From Lysobacter enzymogenes (GTDB lineage Bacteria > Pseudomonadota > Gammaproteobacteria > Xanthomonadales > Xanthomonadaceae), in the NCBI RefSeq assembly GCF_017355525.1, contig NZ_CP067395.1, positions 2,790,001 to 2,854,000 of the forward strand: 64,000 nt of DNA. Direction: 5' to 3'. This document shows positions 18,092-26,906 of the stretch, in pieces. The notes beneath the pieces were generated by a model. That model was not told the origin of the DNA and searched no databases. It saw nothing but the letters and a program-made list of their open reading frames with translations. The translations under genes and the position numbers were made by a program. Position 1 is the stretch's first letter, and the number at the start of each line of letters is the position of its first letter.

Positions 18092-18580
18092 ATGTCCCGC
18101 ATGTCCCGAATTTCCGCCCGTCGCGCCCTGCCGGCGCTGGGCCTGGGCGCCGTCCTGGCCGTCCTGGCCGCCTTCCCGGCCGCCGCCACCGACCTGTACC
18201 AGTGGAAGGACGCCCAGGGCGTCACCCACTACTCCGACTCGCCGCCGCCGGCCCAGGCCAGCGGCGGCCAGGTCAAGAACCGGGTCATCCGCAACAAGAG
18301 CGGCACCGCCAGCCAGACCGCCGCGGTGACCACGACCGGCGAGAGCGCCCCGTGCGTGAACGCCCGCGCCAACCTCAAGCAACTGCAGGGCGCCGGCCCG
18401 GTCGGGGTCGACAACAACGGCGACGGCAAGCCCGACAACGTCCTCGACGCCCAGCAGCGCGCCGCCCAGGTGCAGTTGGCCGAAACCTCGATCCGCGCCT
18501 ACTGCAACCCGACGCCGCCCGCGCCCGCCTCCGCGGCCGGGTCGAGCGGCACCAAGCCCGAGCAGCGCAGCGACCAGTAA
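18092..18580 (+). CDS. DUF4124 domain exported protein
   Basis: A 162-residue small exported protein. The signal sequence runs to about residue 32 (AFPAAA). DUF4124 follows at once with its typical [20 protein letters not shown]. The tail contains two cysteines (in [10 protein letters not shown] and AYCNP) that could form a disulfide, and ends in a disordered Ser/Pro region. The family is widespread in proteobacterial envelopes with no firm function. The ATG at 18092 is chosen because the signal sequence follows; a second in-frame ATG lies four codons on. A strong terminator lies just downstream. Confidence 0.85.
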   Translation: MSRMSRISARRALPALGLGAVLAVLAAFPAAATDLYQWKDAQGVTHYSDSPPPAQASGGQVKNRVIRNKSGTASQTAAVTTTGESAPCVNARANLKQLQGAGPVGVDNNGDGKPDNVLDAQQRAAQVQLAETSIRAYCNPTPPAPASAAGSSGTKPEQRSDQ

Positions 18581-18605
18581 CCGCCGCGGCGGCCGCGCAG
18601 CGCAG

Positions 18606-18635
18606 AAACCGCCGCCCCGCGCGGCGGTTTTTTTT
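18606..18635 (+). terminator. Rho-independent terminator
   Basis: AAACCGCCGC pairs with GCGGCGGTTT around a short loop and is followed by a run of T. It ends the DUF4124 transcript before proS. Confidence 0.85.
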
Positions 18636-18725
18636 CGTCCGCGCGCCGGCGCCGCGGCGGCGCCGCGCCAGCCGGCCGCGCCCGCATGGCAAACTGTCGC
18701 CCTTTCCCGCTTACGAATCCCGACG

Positions 18726-20438
18726 ATGCGCCTGTCGCAGTTCCATCTCCATACCAGCAAGGAAACGCCCGCCGAAGCCGAGATCGTCAGCCACAAGCTG
18801 ATGCTCAAGGCCGGCATGATCCGCAAGCTCGCCGCGGGCCTGTACACCTGGTCGCCGCTGGGCCTGCGCGTGTTGCGCAAGGTCGAGCGCGCGGTGCGCG
18901 AGGAGATGACCGCGGCCGGCGCGATCGAAGTGCTGATGCCGGCGGTGCAGCCGAAGGAACTGTGGGAGGAAACCGGCCGCTGGGAGAAGTTCGGCGGCCA
19001 GTTGCTGAAGATGCAGGACCGCAAGGAAGCCTGGTACTGCTACGGGCCGACCCACGAGGAAGTCATCACCGACTTCGCCCGCAACGAACTGGCCAGCTAC
19101 AAGCAGCTGCCGGTCAATTTCTTCCAGATCCAGACCAAGTTCCGCGACGAGATCCGCCCGCGCTTCGGGGTCATGCGCGCGCGCGAGTTCCTGATGAAGG
19201 ACGCCTACTCCTTCCACCTCAGCGATGAGGACCTGGGCCGCGAGTACCAGAACATGTACGACGCCTACGGCCGCATCTTCACCCGCCTGGGGCTGAAGTT
19301 CCGCGCCGTGTTCGCCGACACCGGCGCGATCGGCGGCAGCGCCTCGCACGAGTTCCACGTGCTGGCCGATTCGGGCGAGGACGCGATCGCGTTCTCCGAC
19401 GGTTCCGACTACGCCGCCAACGTCGAACTGGCCGAGGCGGTTTCGCCGGGTCCGCGCGCGGCGGCCGGCGAGGCGTTGCGCAAGGTCGAAACGCCGACCC
19501 AGAAGACCTGCGAGGACGTGGCCGCGCTGCTCGGCCTGGCCCTGGCGCGCACGGTCAAGTCGGTCGCCGTCGTCGGCAGCGACGCCGACGGCGCGCCGCA
19601 GTTCGCCCTGGCGCTGGTGCGCGGCGACCACAGCGTCAACGAGATCAAGCTGTCCAAGCTCGCCGGCCTGGCCGAATACCGGCTGGCGACCGAAGCGGAA
19701 ATCCTCGAGCACCTCGGCGCGCAGCCGGGCTTCCTCGGCCCGGTCGGGCCCAAGCGCGCCATCCGGGTCATCGCCGACCGCAGCGTCGCCGCGCTGGCCG
19801 ACTTCGTGGTCGGCGCCAACGACAACGGCTACCACCTCGCCGGGGTCAACTGGGGCCGCGATCTGGCCGAGCCGGGCGAGGTCGCCGACATCCGCAACGC
19901 GGTCGCCGGCGATCCCTCGCCCGACGGCCGGGGCACGCTCGGCATCGCCCGCGGCATCGAGGTCGGCCACGTGTTCCAGCTCGGCCGCAAGTACGCCGAG
20001 GCGATGAAGCTCAGCGTGCTCGACGTCAACGGCAAGGCCGCGACCCCGGCGATGGGCTGCTACGGCATCGGCGTGTCGCGCATCGTCGCCGCGGCGATCG
20101 AGCAGAACCACGACGACGCCGGCATCGCCTGGCCCGAGGCGATGGCGCCGTGGCAGGCGGTGGTGTGCGTGATCAATCCGAAGAACGACGCCGCGGTCGC
20201 CGACGCCGCGCAGGCGCTGTACCAGGACCTGCTCAAGGCCGGCGTCGACGCCGCCCTGGACGACCGCGGCCTGCGCCCGGGCGCGATGTTCGCCGACATG
20301 GAACTGATCGGCGTGCCGCACCGGGTCGTGGTGTCCGAACGCGGCCTGGCCGCGGGCACCTTCGAATACCGTCACCGCCGCAGCGAAGCGGCGGAGAATC
20401 TCGATCGCGCCGCGGTGCTGGCGCGGATCGGCGCCTGA
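18726..20438 (+). CDS. proS: Prolyl-tRNA synthetase (bacterial type)
   Basis: A class II aminoacyl-tRNA synthetase of 570 residues that charges tRNA-Pro. Class II motifs are visible: motif 2 around [21 protein letters not shown], and motif 3 in [20 protein letters not shown]. Between them lies the INS editing domain (about 225-405) that removes alanine, which marks the long bacterial form. The C-terminal anticodon-binding domain covers the last 110 residues. The length matches the E. coli enzyme (572). The gene is flanked by terminators on both sides and is probably monocistronic. Confidence 0.97.
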   Translation: MRLSQFHLHTSKETPAEAEIVSHKLMLKAGMIRKLAAGLYTWSPLGLRVLRKVERAVREEMTAAGAIEVLMPAVQPKELWEETGRWEKFGGQLLKMQDRKEAWYCYGPTHEEVITDFARNELASYKQLPVNFFQIQTKFRDEIRPRFGVMRAREFLMKDAYSFHLSDEDLGREYQNMYDAYGRIFTRLGLKFRAVFADTGAIGGSASHEFHVLADSGEDAIAFSDGSDYAANVELAEAVSPGPRAAAGEALRKVETPTQKTCEDVAALLGLALARTVKSVAVVGSDADGAPQFALALVRGDHSVNEIKLSKLAGLAEYRLATEAEILEHLGAQPGFLGPVGPKRAIRVIADRSVAALADFVVGANDNGYHLAGVNWGRDLAEPGEVADIRNAVAGDPSPDGRGTLGIARGIEVGHVFQLGRKYAEAMKLSVLDVNGKAATPAMGCYGIGVSRIVAAAIEQNHDDAGIAWPEAMAPWQAVVCVINPKNDAAVADAAQALYQDLLKAGVDAALDDRGLRPGAMFADMELIGVPHRVVVSERGLAAGTFEYRHRRSEAAENLDRAAVLARIGA

Positions 20439-20537
20439 TTCGGCTCCGGCCGGGCCCGACCAGGCTTGGATCGGGCCCGGCCCGGCCTCGTTCGGCGCCC
20501 GAACCGGCGCCGCGCGACGGCTCGCAGCGATTCGAAA

Positions 20538-20566
20538 GCGCCGCCCCGCCTGGGGCGGCGCCTTTT
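20538..20566 (+). terminator. proS terminator
   Basis: A perfect 10-bp stem (20538-20547 with 20552-20561), a 4-nt loop and then CTTTT. Confidence 0.8.
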
Positions 20567-20950
20567 CACAAGCAGGTTTCGTGCCCGGTTTAGATAACCG
20601 CCGTCGCGTTGCGCGACATTCGCGCCGATAACCGCCCGATACTCCGACACCCGCACCGGCCCGCACCGGGCGCGGGCGCGCAGCCGGCGCCGTTGCGCGC
20701 GGCCGCGCCGGCGCCCGTCGCTGTGCGCGCGAACCGCGCCGCCGCCTTTGTTTCCAACGCTTTCGCCCGCCGCGGCGCTGCCGCGGGCCGGGCCGGCTTA
20801 CCCGCGCGCCGCGCGATCCGATTAGTGTCGTCCCCTGTTAAATATGCGGGGATATATCGCGGCGGCATTTACGTGATCCGGCGCTGCCCTTACTATGCTG
20901 CCGCGTGCCAGGGACTGGCCGATATTCCGACCAATACTCCCGGAGGCTCC
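20567..20950. other. Leader region of the H-NS-family gene
   Basis: A 384-bp gap before the H-NS-like gene. The last 130 bp are clearly more AT-rich than the surroundings, with GTTAAATATG and GGATATATCG near 20837-20860 as candidate -10 or self-binding sites. H-NS proteins prefer such tracts and often autoregulate. No coding frame is convincing. Confidence 0.45.
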
Positions 20951-21337
20951 ATGACGATCGATATCTCTGCGTTGTCCGCGAAAGAACTCGAAAGCCTCAT
21001 CAGCCAGGCGAAGAAGCGCAAGACCACGCTCAACAAGCGCAAGCCCGTCGCCGCGGTCCGCAAGAAAGTCGTCGCCCTGCTCAAGGCCGAGGGCTACAGC
21101 CTGGAAGAACTGTTCGGCGGCGCCGCTCCCGCCGCGCGCGCCGGCCGCCCGGCCAAGGCCGCCAAGACCGCCGCCCCGGCCGCGCGCAAGGCGCGCAAGC
21201 CGCTCGGCAAGGTCGCGCCGAAGTACAGCAACCCGGCCAATCCCGGCGAAACCTGGACCGGCCGCGGCAAGCAGCCGCGTTGGCTGGCCGCTTATACCGC
21301 CGGCGGGCGCAAGCTGGACGAGTTCCTGATCAAGTAA
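20951..21337 (+). CDS. H-NS histone family protein
   Basis: A 128-residue nucleoid-associated protein related to the XrvA/BpH3 type of H-NS. A helical, lysine-rich N-terminal oligomerisation part (SAKELESLISQAKKRKT) and an Ala/Lys linker come first. The C-terminal DNA-binding domain carries the signature NPGETWTGRGKQPRWL. CGGAGG precedes the ATG at 20951. Such proteins silence AT-rich, horizontally acquired DNA; the less GC-rich glycan locus at 40-46 kb would be a natural target, though this is inference. A terminator follows at 21368. Confidence 0.9.
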   Translation: MTIDISALSAKELESLISQAKKRKTTLNKRKPVAAVRKKVVALLKAEGYSLEELFGGAAPAARAGRPAKAAKTAAPAARKARKPLGKVAPKYSNPANPGETWTGRGKQPRWLAAYTAGGRKLDEFLIK

Positions 21338-21367
21338 TCTCGCAGTAAAAGCAAAATCCCCCGAAAC

Positions 21368-21390
21368 CGCCGGCCTTGAGCCGGCGTTTT
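21368..21390 (+). terminator. Terminator after the H-NS-family gene
   Basis: A 7-bp stem CGCCGGC/GCCGGCG (21368-21374 with 21380-21386), a 5-nt loop, then TTTT and further T-rich sequence to 21410. Confidence 0.75.
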
Positions 21391-21485
21391 CATTTGCTTT
21401 TTGCTTTTTTGACGCCGCAGAAAACCCATCGCTACGCCATCCCTCGCGCGCAGACGAATCACCGCGCCCGATCCCCCATCCCGAT

Positions 21486-22736
21486 TTACAAATTCCGCCG
21501 CGACGGCAGCAACAGATTCCCGAATATCAATCCGGCGATCAGCGCCAGCAGGATATTCACCACCGCCAGCAACGCATCCTGCCCGACCTGCACGTCCTGC
21601 TGCTGCAGCATGTTCAACAGCCCGCGCAGGCTGACGCTGCCGGGCACCAGCAGGATGATCCCGGGCACCCGGATGATCGCCCCGGGCCGGTTGCCCCAGC
21701 GCGCATACGCATTGCCCAGCGCGGTCATCACCAGCGCGGCCAGGAAGATTCCCGCCGGGCTGCCCCAGGCCAGGCCGACGAAACGCGAGATCAGATAACC
21801 GCCGGCGGCCGCGGCCATGACCTTGGGATAATCGTTGCGGTGGGCGCGGAACAGCACCGCGAACGCGTAGCACGCCACCGCCAGCCCGCACCATTCGACC
21901 CAGCCTTCCTGCGGCCGCCACGCCCGCACCACCGGCTCCAGCCCGACCAGATCGGCCAGGTACAGCCCGATCACCGTGCCGACCGCGAGTTTCACCACCG
22001 TGGTCACCGCGCCGGCGAAGCGCGCGGTGCCCGAGACCAGATGCTGGCTGGTCAATTCGTTGACCGCGTTGGTCAGCGCCATACCCGGCAGCAGCACGAT
22101 CAGCGACGCGATGATGACCGTGTTCTGATTCAGCGGCGCGACGTAATTGGCCACCAGCACCACCACCGCGGCGGCGAACATGCCGGCGATCGCCTCCAGC
22201 GCTTCGCGCAGGCGCGGGCGCTGGCCGGACACGTCGACCAGCAGGCCGATCATCAAGCCGTTGACCGCGGCCACGGCGATGTCGAGCCACGGCAGCCGCA
22301 GCAGCGCCGCGACCGCGCCGGCGGCGAGGCCGTAGCCGATCACCTGCATCGTCCGCCAGCGGCGCGTGCGCGGACGGTCCAGCGCCTCCAGCGCGGCGTG
22401 GCCGGCGGCCAGATCCAGCCGTCCGGCCATCACTTCTTCGGCGATGCGGTCGGTTTCGCTGAGCCGGTACAGATCGTTCTCGCCGGGCGGCAGGCGGATG
22501 ACCCGGGTGGTGTCGCTTTCGCCGAGCGGCCGCTGCGGGTCGCTGAAGGTCAGGATCAGCCCGGTCGGATTGGACCAGGGCTCGCACTCCAGGCGCAGCC
22601 GCGAGGCGACCGCGGTGACCGCGCCTTCCAGGCGCTGCGAGGTGGTCCCGTAGCTGTGCAGGCGTTCGGCCAGCTCGACCACGAAGGCGATGCGGGCGGC
22701 GTAACTGGTGGCGCTGAGCGGATGCGGGGTGGACAT
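21486..22736 (-). CDS. ThrE-family threonine/serine exporter
   Basis: A 416-residue inner-membrane protein of the ThrE family, with the DUF1212-type soluble N-terminal part followed by about ten membrane segments. The N-terminal region carries family features ERLHSYGTTSQRLEGAV and NPTGLILTF. The membrane part includes LIVLLPGMALTNAVNEL and the second half IIRVPGIILLVPGSVSLRG, which correspond to the two half-domains often split into separate genes elsewhere. The start ATG at 22736 (MSTPHPLS) is chosen because upstream sequence is not protein-like. The substrate is assigned by family only. The gene is divergent from the MCE operon. Confidence 0.88.
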   Translation of the reverse strand: MSTPHPLSATSYAARIAFVVELAERLHSYGTTSQRLEGAVTAVASRLRLECEPWSNPTGLILTFSDPQRPLGESDTTRVIRLPPGENDLYRLSETDRIAEEVMAGRLDLAAGHAALEALDRPRTRRWRTMQVIGYGLAAGAVAALLRLPWLDIAVAAVNGLMIGLLVDVSGQRPRLREALEAIAGMFAAAVVVLVANYVAPLNQNTVIIASLIVLLPGMALTNAVNELTSQHLVSGTARFAGAVTTVVKLAVGTVIGLYLADLVGLEPVVRAWRPQEGWVEWCGLAVACYAFAVLFRAHRNDYPKVMAAAAGGYLISRFVGLAWGSPAGIFLAALVMTALGNAYARWGNRPGAIIRVPGIILLVPGSVSLRGLLNMLQQQDVQVGQDALLAVVNILLALIAGLIFGNLLLPSRRNL

Positions 22737-22912
22737 ATCGGCGAAGCATGGCACGCGCGCGCGCCGCATGGCAGCGGGGCCGCGCGCTGCGGCCGGGCCG
22801 CGTTGCGATCGCGTCATCGCGGCCCCCGGCCGCCCGGCCGGCGCATGAACTGCGCGGTCCACGCGACACTCACCTCGTCGTGCCTAGCCTGTATCCTCCC
22901 GCCCGAGGCCCT

Positions 22913-24034
22913 ATGACCGTATCGACCACGCAAGCGCCGGAACTCACCGCCGAGGGCGAAGAGCCCTCGCGGTTGCGGCTTTCCGGCTGCTGGACGCTCG
23001 AGCACGCGCTGGCCATCGGCGATGCGCTCAAGCACGCGCCGCATGCGGTGGCCGAGGTCGACGCGACCTCGGTGCAGCGCCTGGACTCGGTCGGGGTGCT
23101 GCAGCTGATGCGCTTCGCGCGCCGGCACAAGCTCGATTTCGACGGCATCTTCCGCTTCCACGACAGCCATCGCGCGCTGGTCAGCGCGATCGAGGACGTC
23201 GCCGACGAACGCCCGAAGAAGAAGCGCGAGTACGGCTTCCAGGCCGCGCTGGCGCGGCTGGGCTTCGCGGTCACCGACAACTGGAAGGAAGTGCTGGCGC
23301 TGGTCGCCTTCTTCGGCGAAACGCTGGTGAAGATGCTGCGGCTGTTCAAGAACCCCGGCCGCTTCCGCCCCACCGCCACCGTCCACCACATGGAGCAGGT
23401 CGGCCTCGACGCGGTGCCGCTGATCGCGCTGCTGTGCTATCTGGTCGGCGCGGTGGTCGCGTTCCTCGGCTCGACCATCCTCAAGGATTTCGGCGCGACC
23501 ATCTTCGTGGTCGAACTGGTCAGCATCGCCTTCCTGCGCGAGTTCGGCGTGCTGCTGACCGCGATCGTGCTGGCCGGCCGCACCGCCAGCGCGTTCACCG
23601 CGCAGATCGGCGCGATGGTCAGCCGCGAGGAGGTCGACGCGATCCGCACCCTCGGCATGGACCCGGTCGACCTGCTGGTGATCCCGCGGGTGCTGGCGCT
23701 GCTGGTGATGCTGCCGCTGCTGACCTTCATCGCGATGATCGCCGGCCTGCTCGGCGGCCTCACCGTCGGCGCCTACGGCCTGGACATTCCGCCGCAGCAA
23801 TACCTGGCGCGCATGCACGACACCATGCAGCTGCGCCATTTCCTGGTCGGCATGGTCAAGGCGCCGATCTTCGCCCTGCTGATCAGCCTGATCGGCTGCC
23901 TGGAAGGCCTGCAGGTCAAGGGCACGGCGCAGTCGGTCGGCGAACGCACCACCTCCAGCGTGGTCCAGTCGATCTCGCTGGTGATCGTGCTGGACGCGTT
24001 CTTCGCGATCTGGTTCATGGAGATGGGCTGGTGA
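22913..24034 (+). CDS. MCE/Mla ABC transporter permease with N-terminal STAS domain
   Basis: A 373-residue fusion protein. Residues about 20-105 form a STAS domain (MlaB-like, with LDSVGVLQLMRFARR) and the remainder is a MlaE permease with about five membrane spans. FLREFGVLLTAIVLAGRTAS and MVSREEVDAIRTLGMDP are the MlaE hallmarks. In E. coli these two activities are separate proteins (MlaB and MlaE). It moves phospholipid between inner membrane and periplasm together with the ATPase, the MCE protein and the lipoprotein downstream. The ATG at 22913 is the first codon of the recognisable STAS-bearing chain. A large inverted repeat starts 4 bp after the stop. Confidence 0.92.
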   Translation: MTVSTTQAPELTAEGEEPSRLRLSGCWTLEHALAIGDALKHAPHAVAEVDATSVQRLDSVGVLQLMRFARRHKLDFDGIFRFHDSHRALVSAIEDVADERPKKKREYGFQAALARLGFAVTDNWKEVLALVAFFGETLVKMLRLFKNPGRFRPTATVHHMEQVGLDAVPLIALLCYLVGAVVAFLGSTILKDFGATIFVVELVSIAFLREFGVLLTAIVLAGRTASAFTAQIGAMVSREEVDAIRTLGMDPVDLLVIPRVLALLVMLPLLTFIAMIAGLLGGLTVGAYGLDIPPQQYLARMHDTMQLRHFLVGMVKAPIFALLISLIGCLEGLQVKGTAQSVGERTTSSVVQSISLVIVLDAFFAIWFMEMGW

Positions 24035-24037
24035 GGC

Positions 24038-24150
24038 CGGGATTCGGGATTGGGGATTCGGGATTCGTTGAAAGGCGAAGCCCGTGCGCGAGCGCGCGGA
24101 TCGCGAGGAGCCCGCTGTGACGAATCCCGAATCCCAAATCCCGAATCCCG
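24038..24150. repeat. 31-bp inverted repeat covering the MlaF-like start
   Basis: The left arm (24038-24068) and right arm (24120-24150) pair at 30 of 31 positions around a 51-nt loop. The arms are built from GGGATTCGGGATT-type repeats common in xanthomonad intergenic DNA. The loop carries the AGGAG ribosome site and the GTG start abuts the right arm. Confidence 0.9.
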
Positions 24151-25052
24151 ACGTCGACGGCGGCGAAGCCGCCGACGACGTCATCATCCGCATCCGCGGA
24201 CTGGTCAACCATTTCGGCGAGCAGGTCGTCCACGACGGCCTCGACCTGGACGTCAAGCGCGGCGAGATCATCGGCGTGGTCGGCGGCTCGGGCACCGGCA
24301 AGTCGGTGATGATGCGGTCGATCCTGGGCCTGCGTAAGCCCAACGCCGGCCAGATCGAAGTGCTCGGCATCGACGCGCGCAGCGCCGATCCGCAGCTGCG
24401 CCGCGAGATCGAACGCAACACCGGCGTGCTGTTCCAGGACGGCGCGCTGTTCTCCTCGCTGACCGTCGGCGAGAACGTGCAGGTGCCGCTGAAGGAGTAC
24501 CACAGCGAGCTGCCCGATTCGCTGCGCTACGAACTGGCGCTGCTGAAGGTCAAGCTGTCGGGCCTGCCGGCCGACGCGATCGACAAGCTGCCGTCGCAGC
24601 TGTCCGGCGGCATGCGCAAGCGCGCCGGCCTGGCCCGCGCGCTGGCGCTGGACCCGCCTTTGCTGTTCCTCGACGAACCCACCGCCGGCCTCGACCCGAT
24701 CGGCGCGGCCGCGTTCGACCGGCTGATCCGCACCCTGCAGCAGGCGCTGGGCCTGACCGTGTTCCTGATCACCCACGACCTGGACACGCTGTACGCGATC
24801 TGCGACCGCATCGCGGTGCTGGCCGACAAGAAGGTCATCGCCTGCGCGCCGATCCAGGAGGTCGAAAAGCTCGACCATCCGTGGGTGCAGGAATACTTCC
24901 ACGGCCCGCGCGCGCGCGCCGCGCAGGTGGCGCGCGACAAGAACGAACACGGCCGGGACACGCGCTCCGACAGTGCGCATGCCAGCCGCGCGCACGGCGC
25001 CGGCGGGCGCGATCCGGCACAAGGCGCGGACGAGGATGCCCCGGCCCGATGA
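24117..25052 (+). CDS. MCE/Mla ABC transporter ATP-binding protein (MlaF-like)
   Basis: A 311-residue ATPase that powers lipid transport by the permease upstream. Walker A is GGSGTGKS, the signature is LSGGMRKRAGLARAL and Walker B is LLFLDEPTAGLDP. FQDGALFSSLTVGENV is typical of MlaF. I place the start at the GTG at 24117 because AGGAG lies at correct spacing; an in-frame GTG at 24084 is an alternative with a poorer site. Residues 2-11 (TNPESQIPNPD) are translated from the inverted repeat and are not conserved family sequence. The C-terminus has a charged, low-complexity extension of about 50 residues. The stop overlaps the next gene (ATGA). Confidence 0.92.
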   Translation: MTNPESQIPNPDVDGGEAADDVIIRIRGLVNHFGEQVVHDGLDLDVKRGEIIGVVGGSGTGKSVMMRSILGLRKPNAGQIEVLGIDARSADPQLRREIERNTGVLFQDGALFSSLTVGENVQVPLKEYHSELPDSLRYELALLKVKLSGLPADAIDKLPSQLSGGMRKRAGLARALALDPPLLFLDEPTAGLDPIGAAAFDRLIRTLQQALGLTVFLITHDLDTLYAICDRIAVLADKKVIACAPIQEVEKLDHPWVQEYFHGPRARAAQVARDKNEHGRDTRSDSAHASRAHGAGGRDPAQGADEDAPAR

Positions 25053-25933
25053 ACGCCTGGCTCGCCGAACCCGGCACGCTGTGGAGCGTGTCGCTCTGGG
25101 GTTTGTTGTGCGCCGCCGCGGCTACGCTGTGGTGGCCGAAGGCGCGCGCCGCGACCCTCGCGTTGCTGGCGCTGGCGCTGGCCGCCGCGTTCGCGCGCGG
25201 GCTGCTCGCGCCGCCGGCATTGATCTCGCTGGCCCTGCTCGCCTTGGCGGCGTGGCTGGTGCGCCCGGCGCGGCCGCGCGCGGCGCGCATCGGCGGCCAC
25301 GTGCTGTTCGTGCTGACCGCATTCGCGCTCGGCCTGCATCTGCTGCCGGGCTTCCGGAATCCGCAGTTGCTCGCCGATGTGCGCCTCAGCGCCGACGCGG
25401 CGCCGATGTCGCTGTACTTCAATTTCGACAAGCCGCTGGCCGGCTTCTGGCTGCTGCTGTGCTGGCCGCTGCTGCGCCTGTACGGCGACGGCCCGCGCCC
25501 GCTGGCGACGTCGCTGGGCGCGGGGCTGGCCGGCGCAGCGGCCGCGGCGGTGCTGTGCCTCGGCCTCGGCGTCGCTCTGGGCCTGATCGCCTGGGCGCCG
25601 AAGTGGCCGTGGTTCGGCGCGCTGTGGGCGCTCAACAACCTGCTGCTGGTGGCGCTGACCGAGGAAGCGATGTTCCGCGGCTATCTGCAGGAAAGCCTGC
25701 TGAGGCGCTGGCAGGCGCAGCGCTGGGGCGCGCACGCGGCGATCGCGGTCGCGGCGCTGGCGTTCGGGCTGGTCCACCTCGGCGGCGGCTGGCGGTTCGC
25801 GATCGCGGCCACGCTGGCGGGGTTGGCCTACGGCTGGGCTTACCGCAAGGGCGGCCTGGCCGCCGCGGTGCTGGCGCACTTCGGCCTGAACCTCCTGCAC
25901 TTCACCCTGTTCACCTACCCCATGCTGGCATGA
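25049..25933 (+). CDS. CPBP family intramembrane metalloprotease
   Basis: A 294-residue membrane protein with about eight hydrophobic segments. The three motifs of the CPBP (CAAX protease and bacteriocin-processing) family are present: EEAMFRGYLQ, FGLVHLGGG and HFGLNLLHF. These supply the glutamates and histidines of the active site. The gene is translationally coupled to the MlaF-like ATPase by ATGA overlap and is followed by the MCE gene 34 bp on, so it belongs to the lipid-transport operon. Its substrate is unknown. A role in processing or quality control of the transporter is inference from position. Confidence 0.88.
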   Translation: MNAWLAEPGTLWSVSLWGLLCAAAATLWWPKARAATLALLALALAAAFARGLLAPPALISLALLALAAWLVRPARPRAARIGGHVLFVLTAFALGLHLLPGFRNPQLLADVRLSADAAPMSLYFNFDKPLAGFWLLLCWPLLRLYGDGPRPLATSLGAGLAGAAAAAVLCLGLGVALGLIAWAPKWPWFGALWALNNLLLVALTEEAMFRGYLQESLLRRWQAQRWGAHAAIAVAALAFGLVHLGGGWRFAIAATLAGLAYGWAYRKGGLAAAVLAHFGLNLLHFTLFTYPMLA

Positions 25934-25967
25934 TGCCGGCCGGGCTCACGCCGTTCGAAGGTGCCTG

Positions 25968-26906
25968 ATGGAAACCAAGGCCAATTACGTGCTGATCGGT
26001 GCGTTCACCATCGTGGTGACGCTGTTCCTGCTGCTGTTCGCCTTGTGGGCGGCCAAGTACTCCTCGGAGAAGAGCTGGCGCGAGTACGCGGTGATCTTCA
26101 ACGAGCCGGTCACCGGCCTGTCGGAAGGCAGCACCGTGCAATACAACGGCATCGGCGTGGGCACCGTGCAGCAGCTCAGCCTGGCGCCGGACGATCCGCG
26201 CCGGGTCATCGCCAAGCTGCGCCTGCAGGCCGACGCGCCGGTCAAGACCGACACCCGCGCCAAGCTGTCGCTGACCGGCATCACCGGCACCCCGATCATC
26301 CAGCTCACCGGCGGCAGCCCGAACAGCCCGCGCCTGGCCGAGTCGGGCAACGGCGACGTGCCGATCATCCAGACCGAAGCCTCGGCGCTGCAGAACATCG
26401 CCGACACCGCCAACCGGCTGGTCGCGCGCCTGGACCAGGTGCTCAGCGACGACAACGTCAAGCACGTCTCCAACACCCTGGCCAACATCGAATCGCTGAC
26501 CGGCTCGATCGCCGACCAGCGCGGCGACCTGCGCGAGCTGATCGCCAACGCCAAGAAATCCAGCCAGCAGCTCAGCCAGACCCTGGCCACCACCAACCGC
26601 GCCGTCGAAAGCGTCGACCGCGAACTGGCGCAGAAGCTGCCGGGCGTCATCGACAAGCTCGACAGCACCCTGACCAAGCTCGATTCGGCCGCTTCCGGCG
26701 CCAACGGCATCCTCAACGACAACCGCGCCGCGATCAGCAGCTTCGCCAACGACGGGCTGGCCCAGCTCGGCCCGACCCTGACCGAACTGCGTTCGCTGGT
26801 GCGCGACCTGCGCCGGATCAGCGACCGCCTCGACAGCAACCCGACCCGCTACCTGCTCGGCCGCGACGCGGCCAAGGAATTCGAGCCGGAGAAGGCCGCC
26901 CGATGA
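25968..26906 (+). CDS. MCE domain protein (MlaD-like)
   Basis: A 312-residue periplasmic lipid-binding component anchored by one N-terminal helix (about residues 8-29). The MCE domain covers about 38-120, with YAVIFNEPVTGLSEGSTVQY and the conserved GITGTPIIQLTGG. A long helical C-terminal region (about 135-300) has heptad-like leucines, as in longer MCE proteins that form a channel or tunnel. This tail is longer than in E. coli MlaD (183 residues total), so the protein is nearer to PqiB- or Mce1-like subunits in plan. The stop overlaps the lipoprotein start (ATGA). Confidence 0.92.
   Translation: METKANYVLIGAFTIVVTLFLLLFALWAAKYSSEKSWREYAVIFNEPVTGLSEGSTVQYNGIGVGTVQQLSLAPDDPRRVIAKLRLQADAPVKTDTRAKLSLTGITGTPIIQLTGGSPNSPRLAESGNGDVPIIQTEASALQNIADTANRLVARLDQVLSDDNVKHVSNTLANIESLTGSIADQRGDLRELIANAKKSSQQLSQTLATTNRAVESVDRELAQKLPGVIDKLDSTLTKLDSAASGANGILNDNRAAISSFANDGLAQLGPTLTELRSLVRDLRRISDRLDSNPTRYLLGRDAAKEFEPEKAAR

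Noticed and set aside
16787..19024. A 745-codon frame on the minus strand that includes the psi-like gene and runs through pssA and beyond.
   Set aside because: Upstream of 17188 it is out of frame with the clear pssA gene and opposite the DUF4124 gene. Only the part from the ATG at 17188 makes sense, and coupling signals support it.
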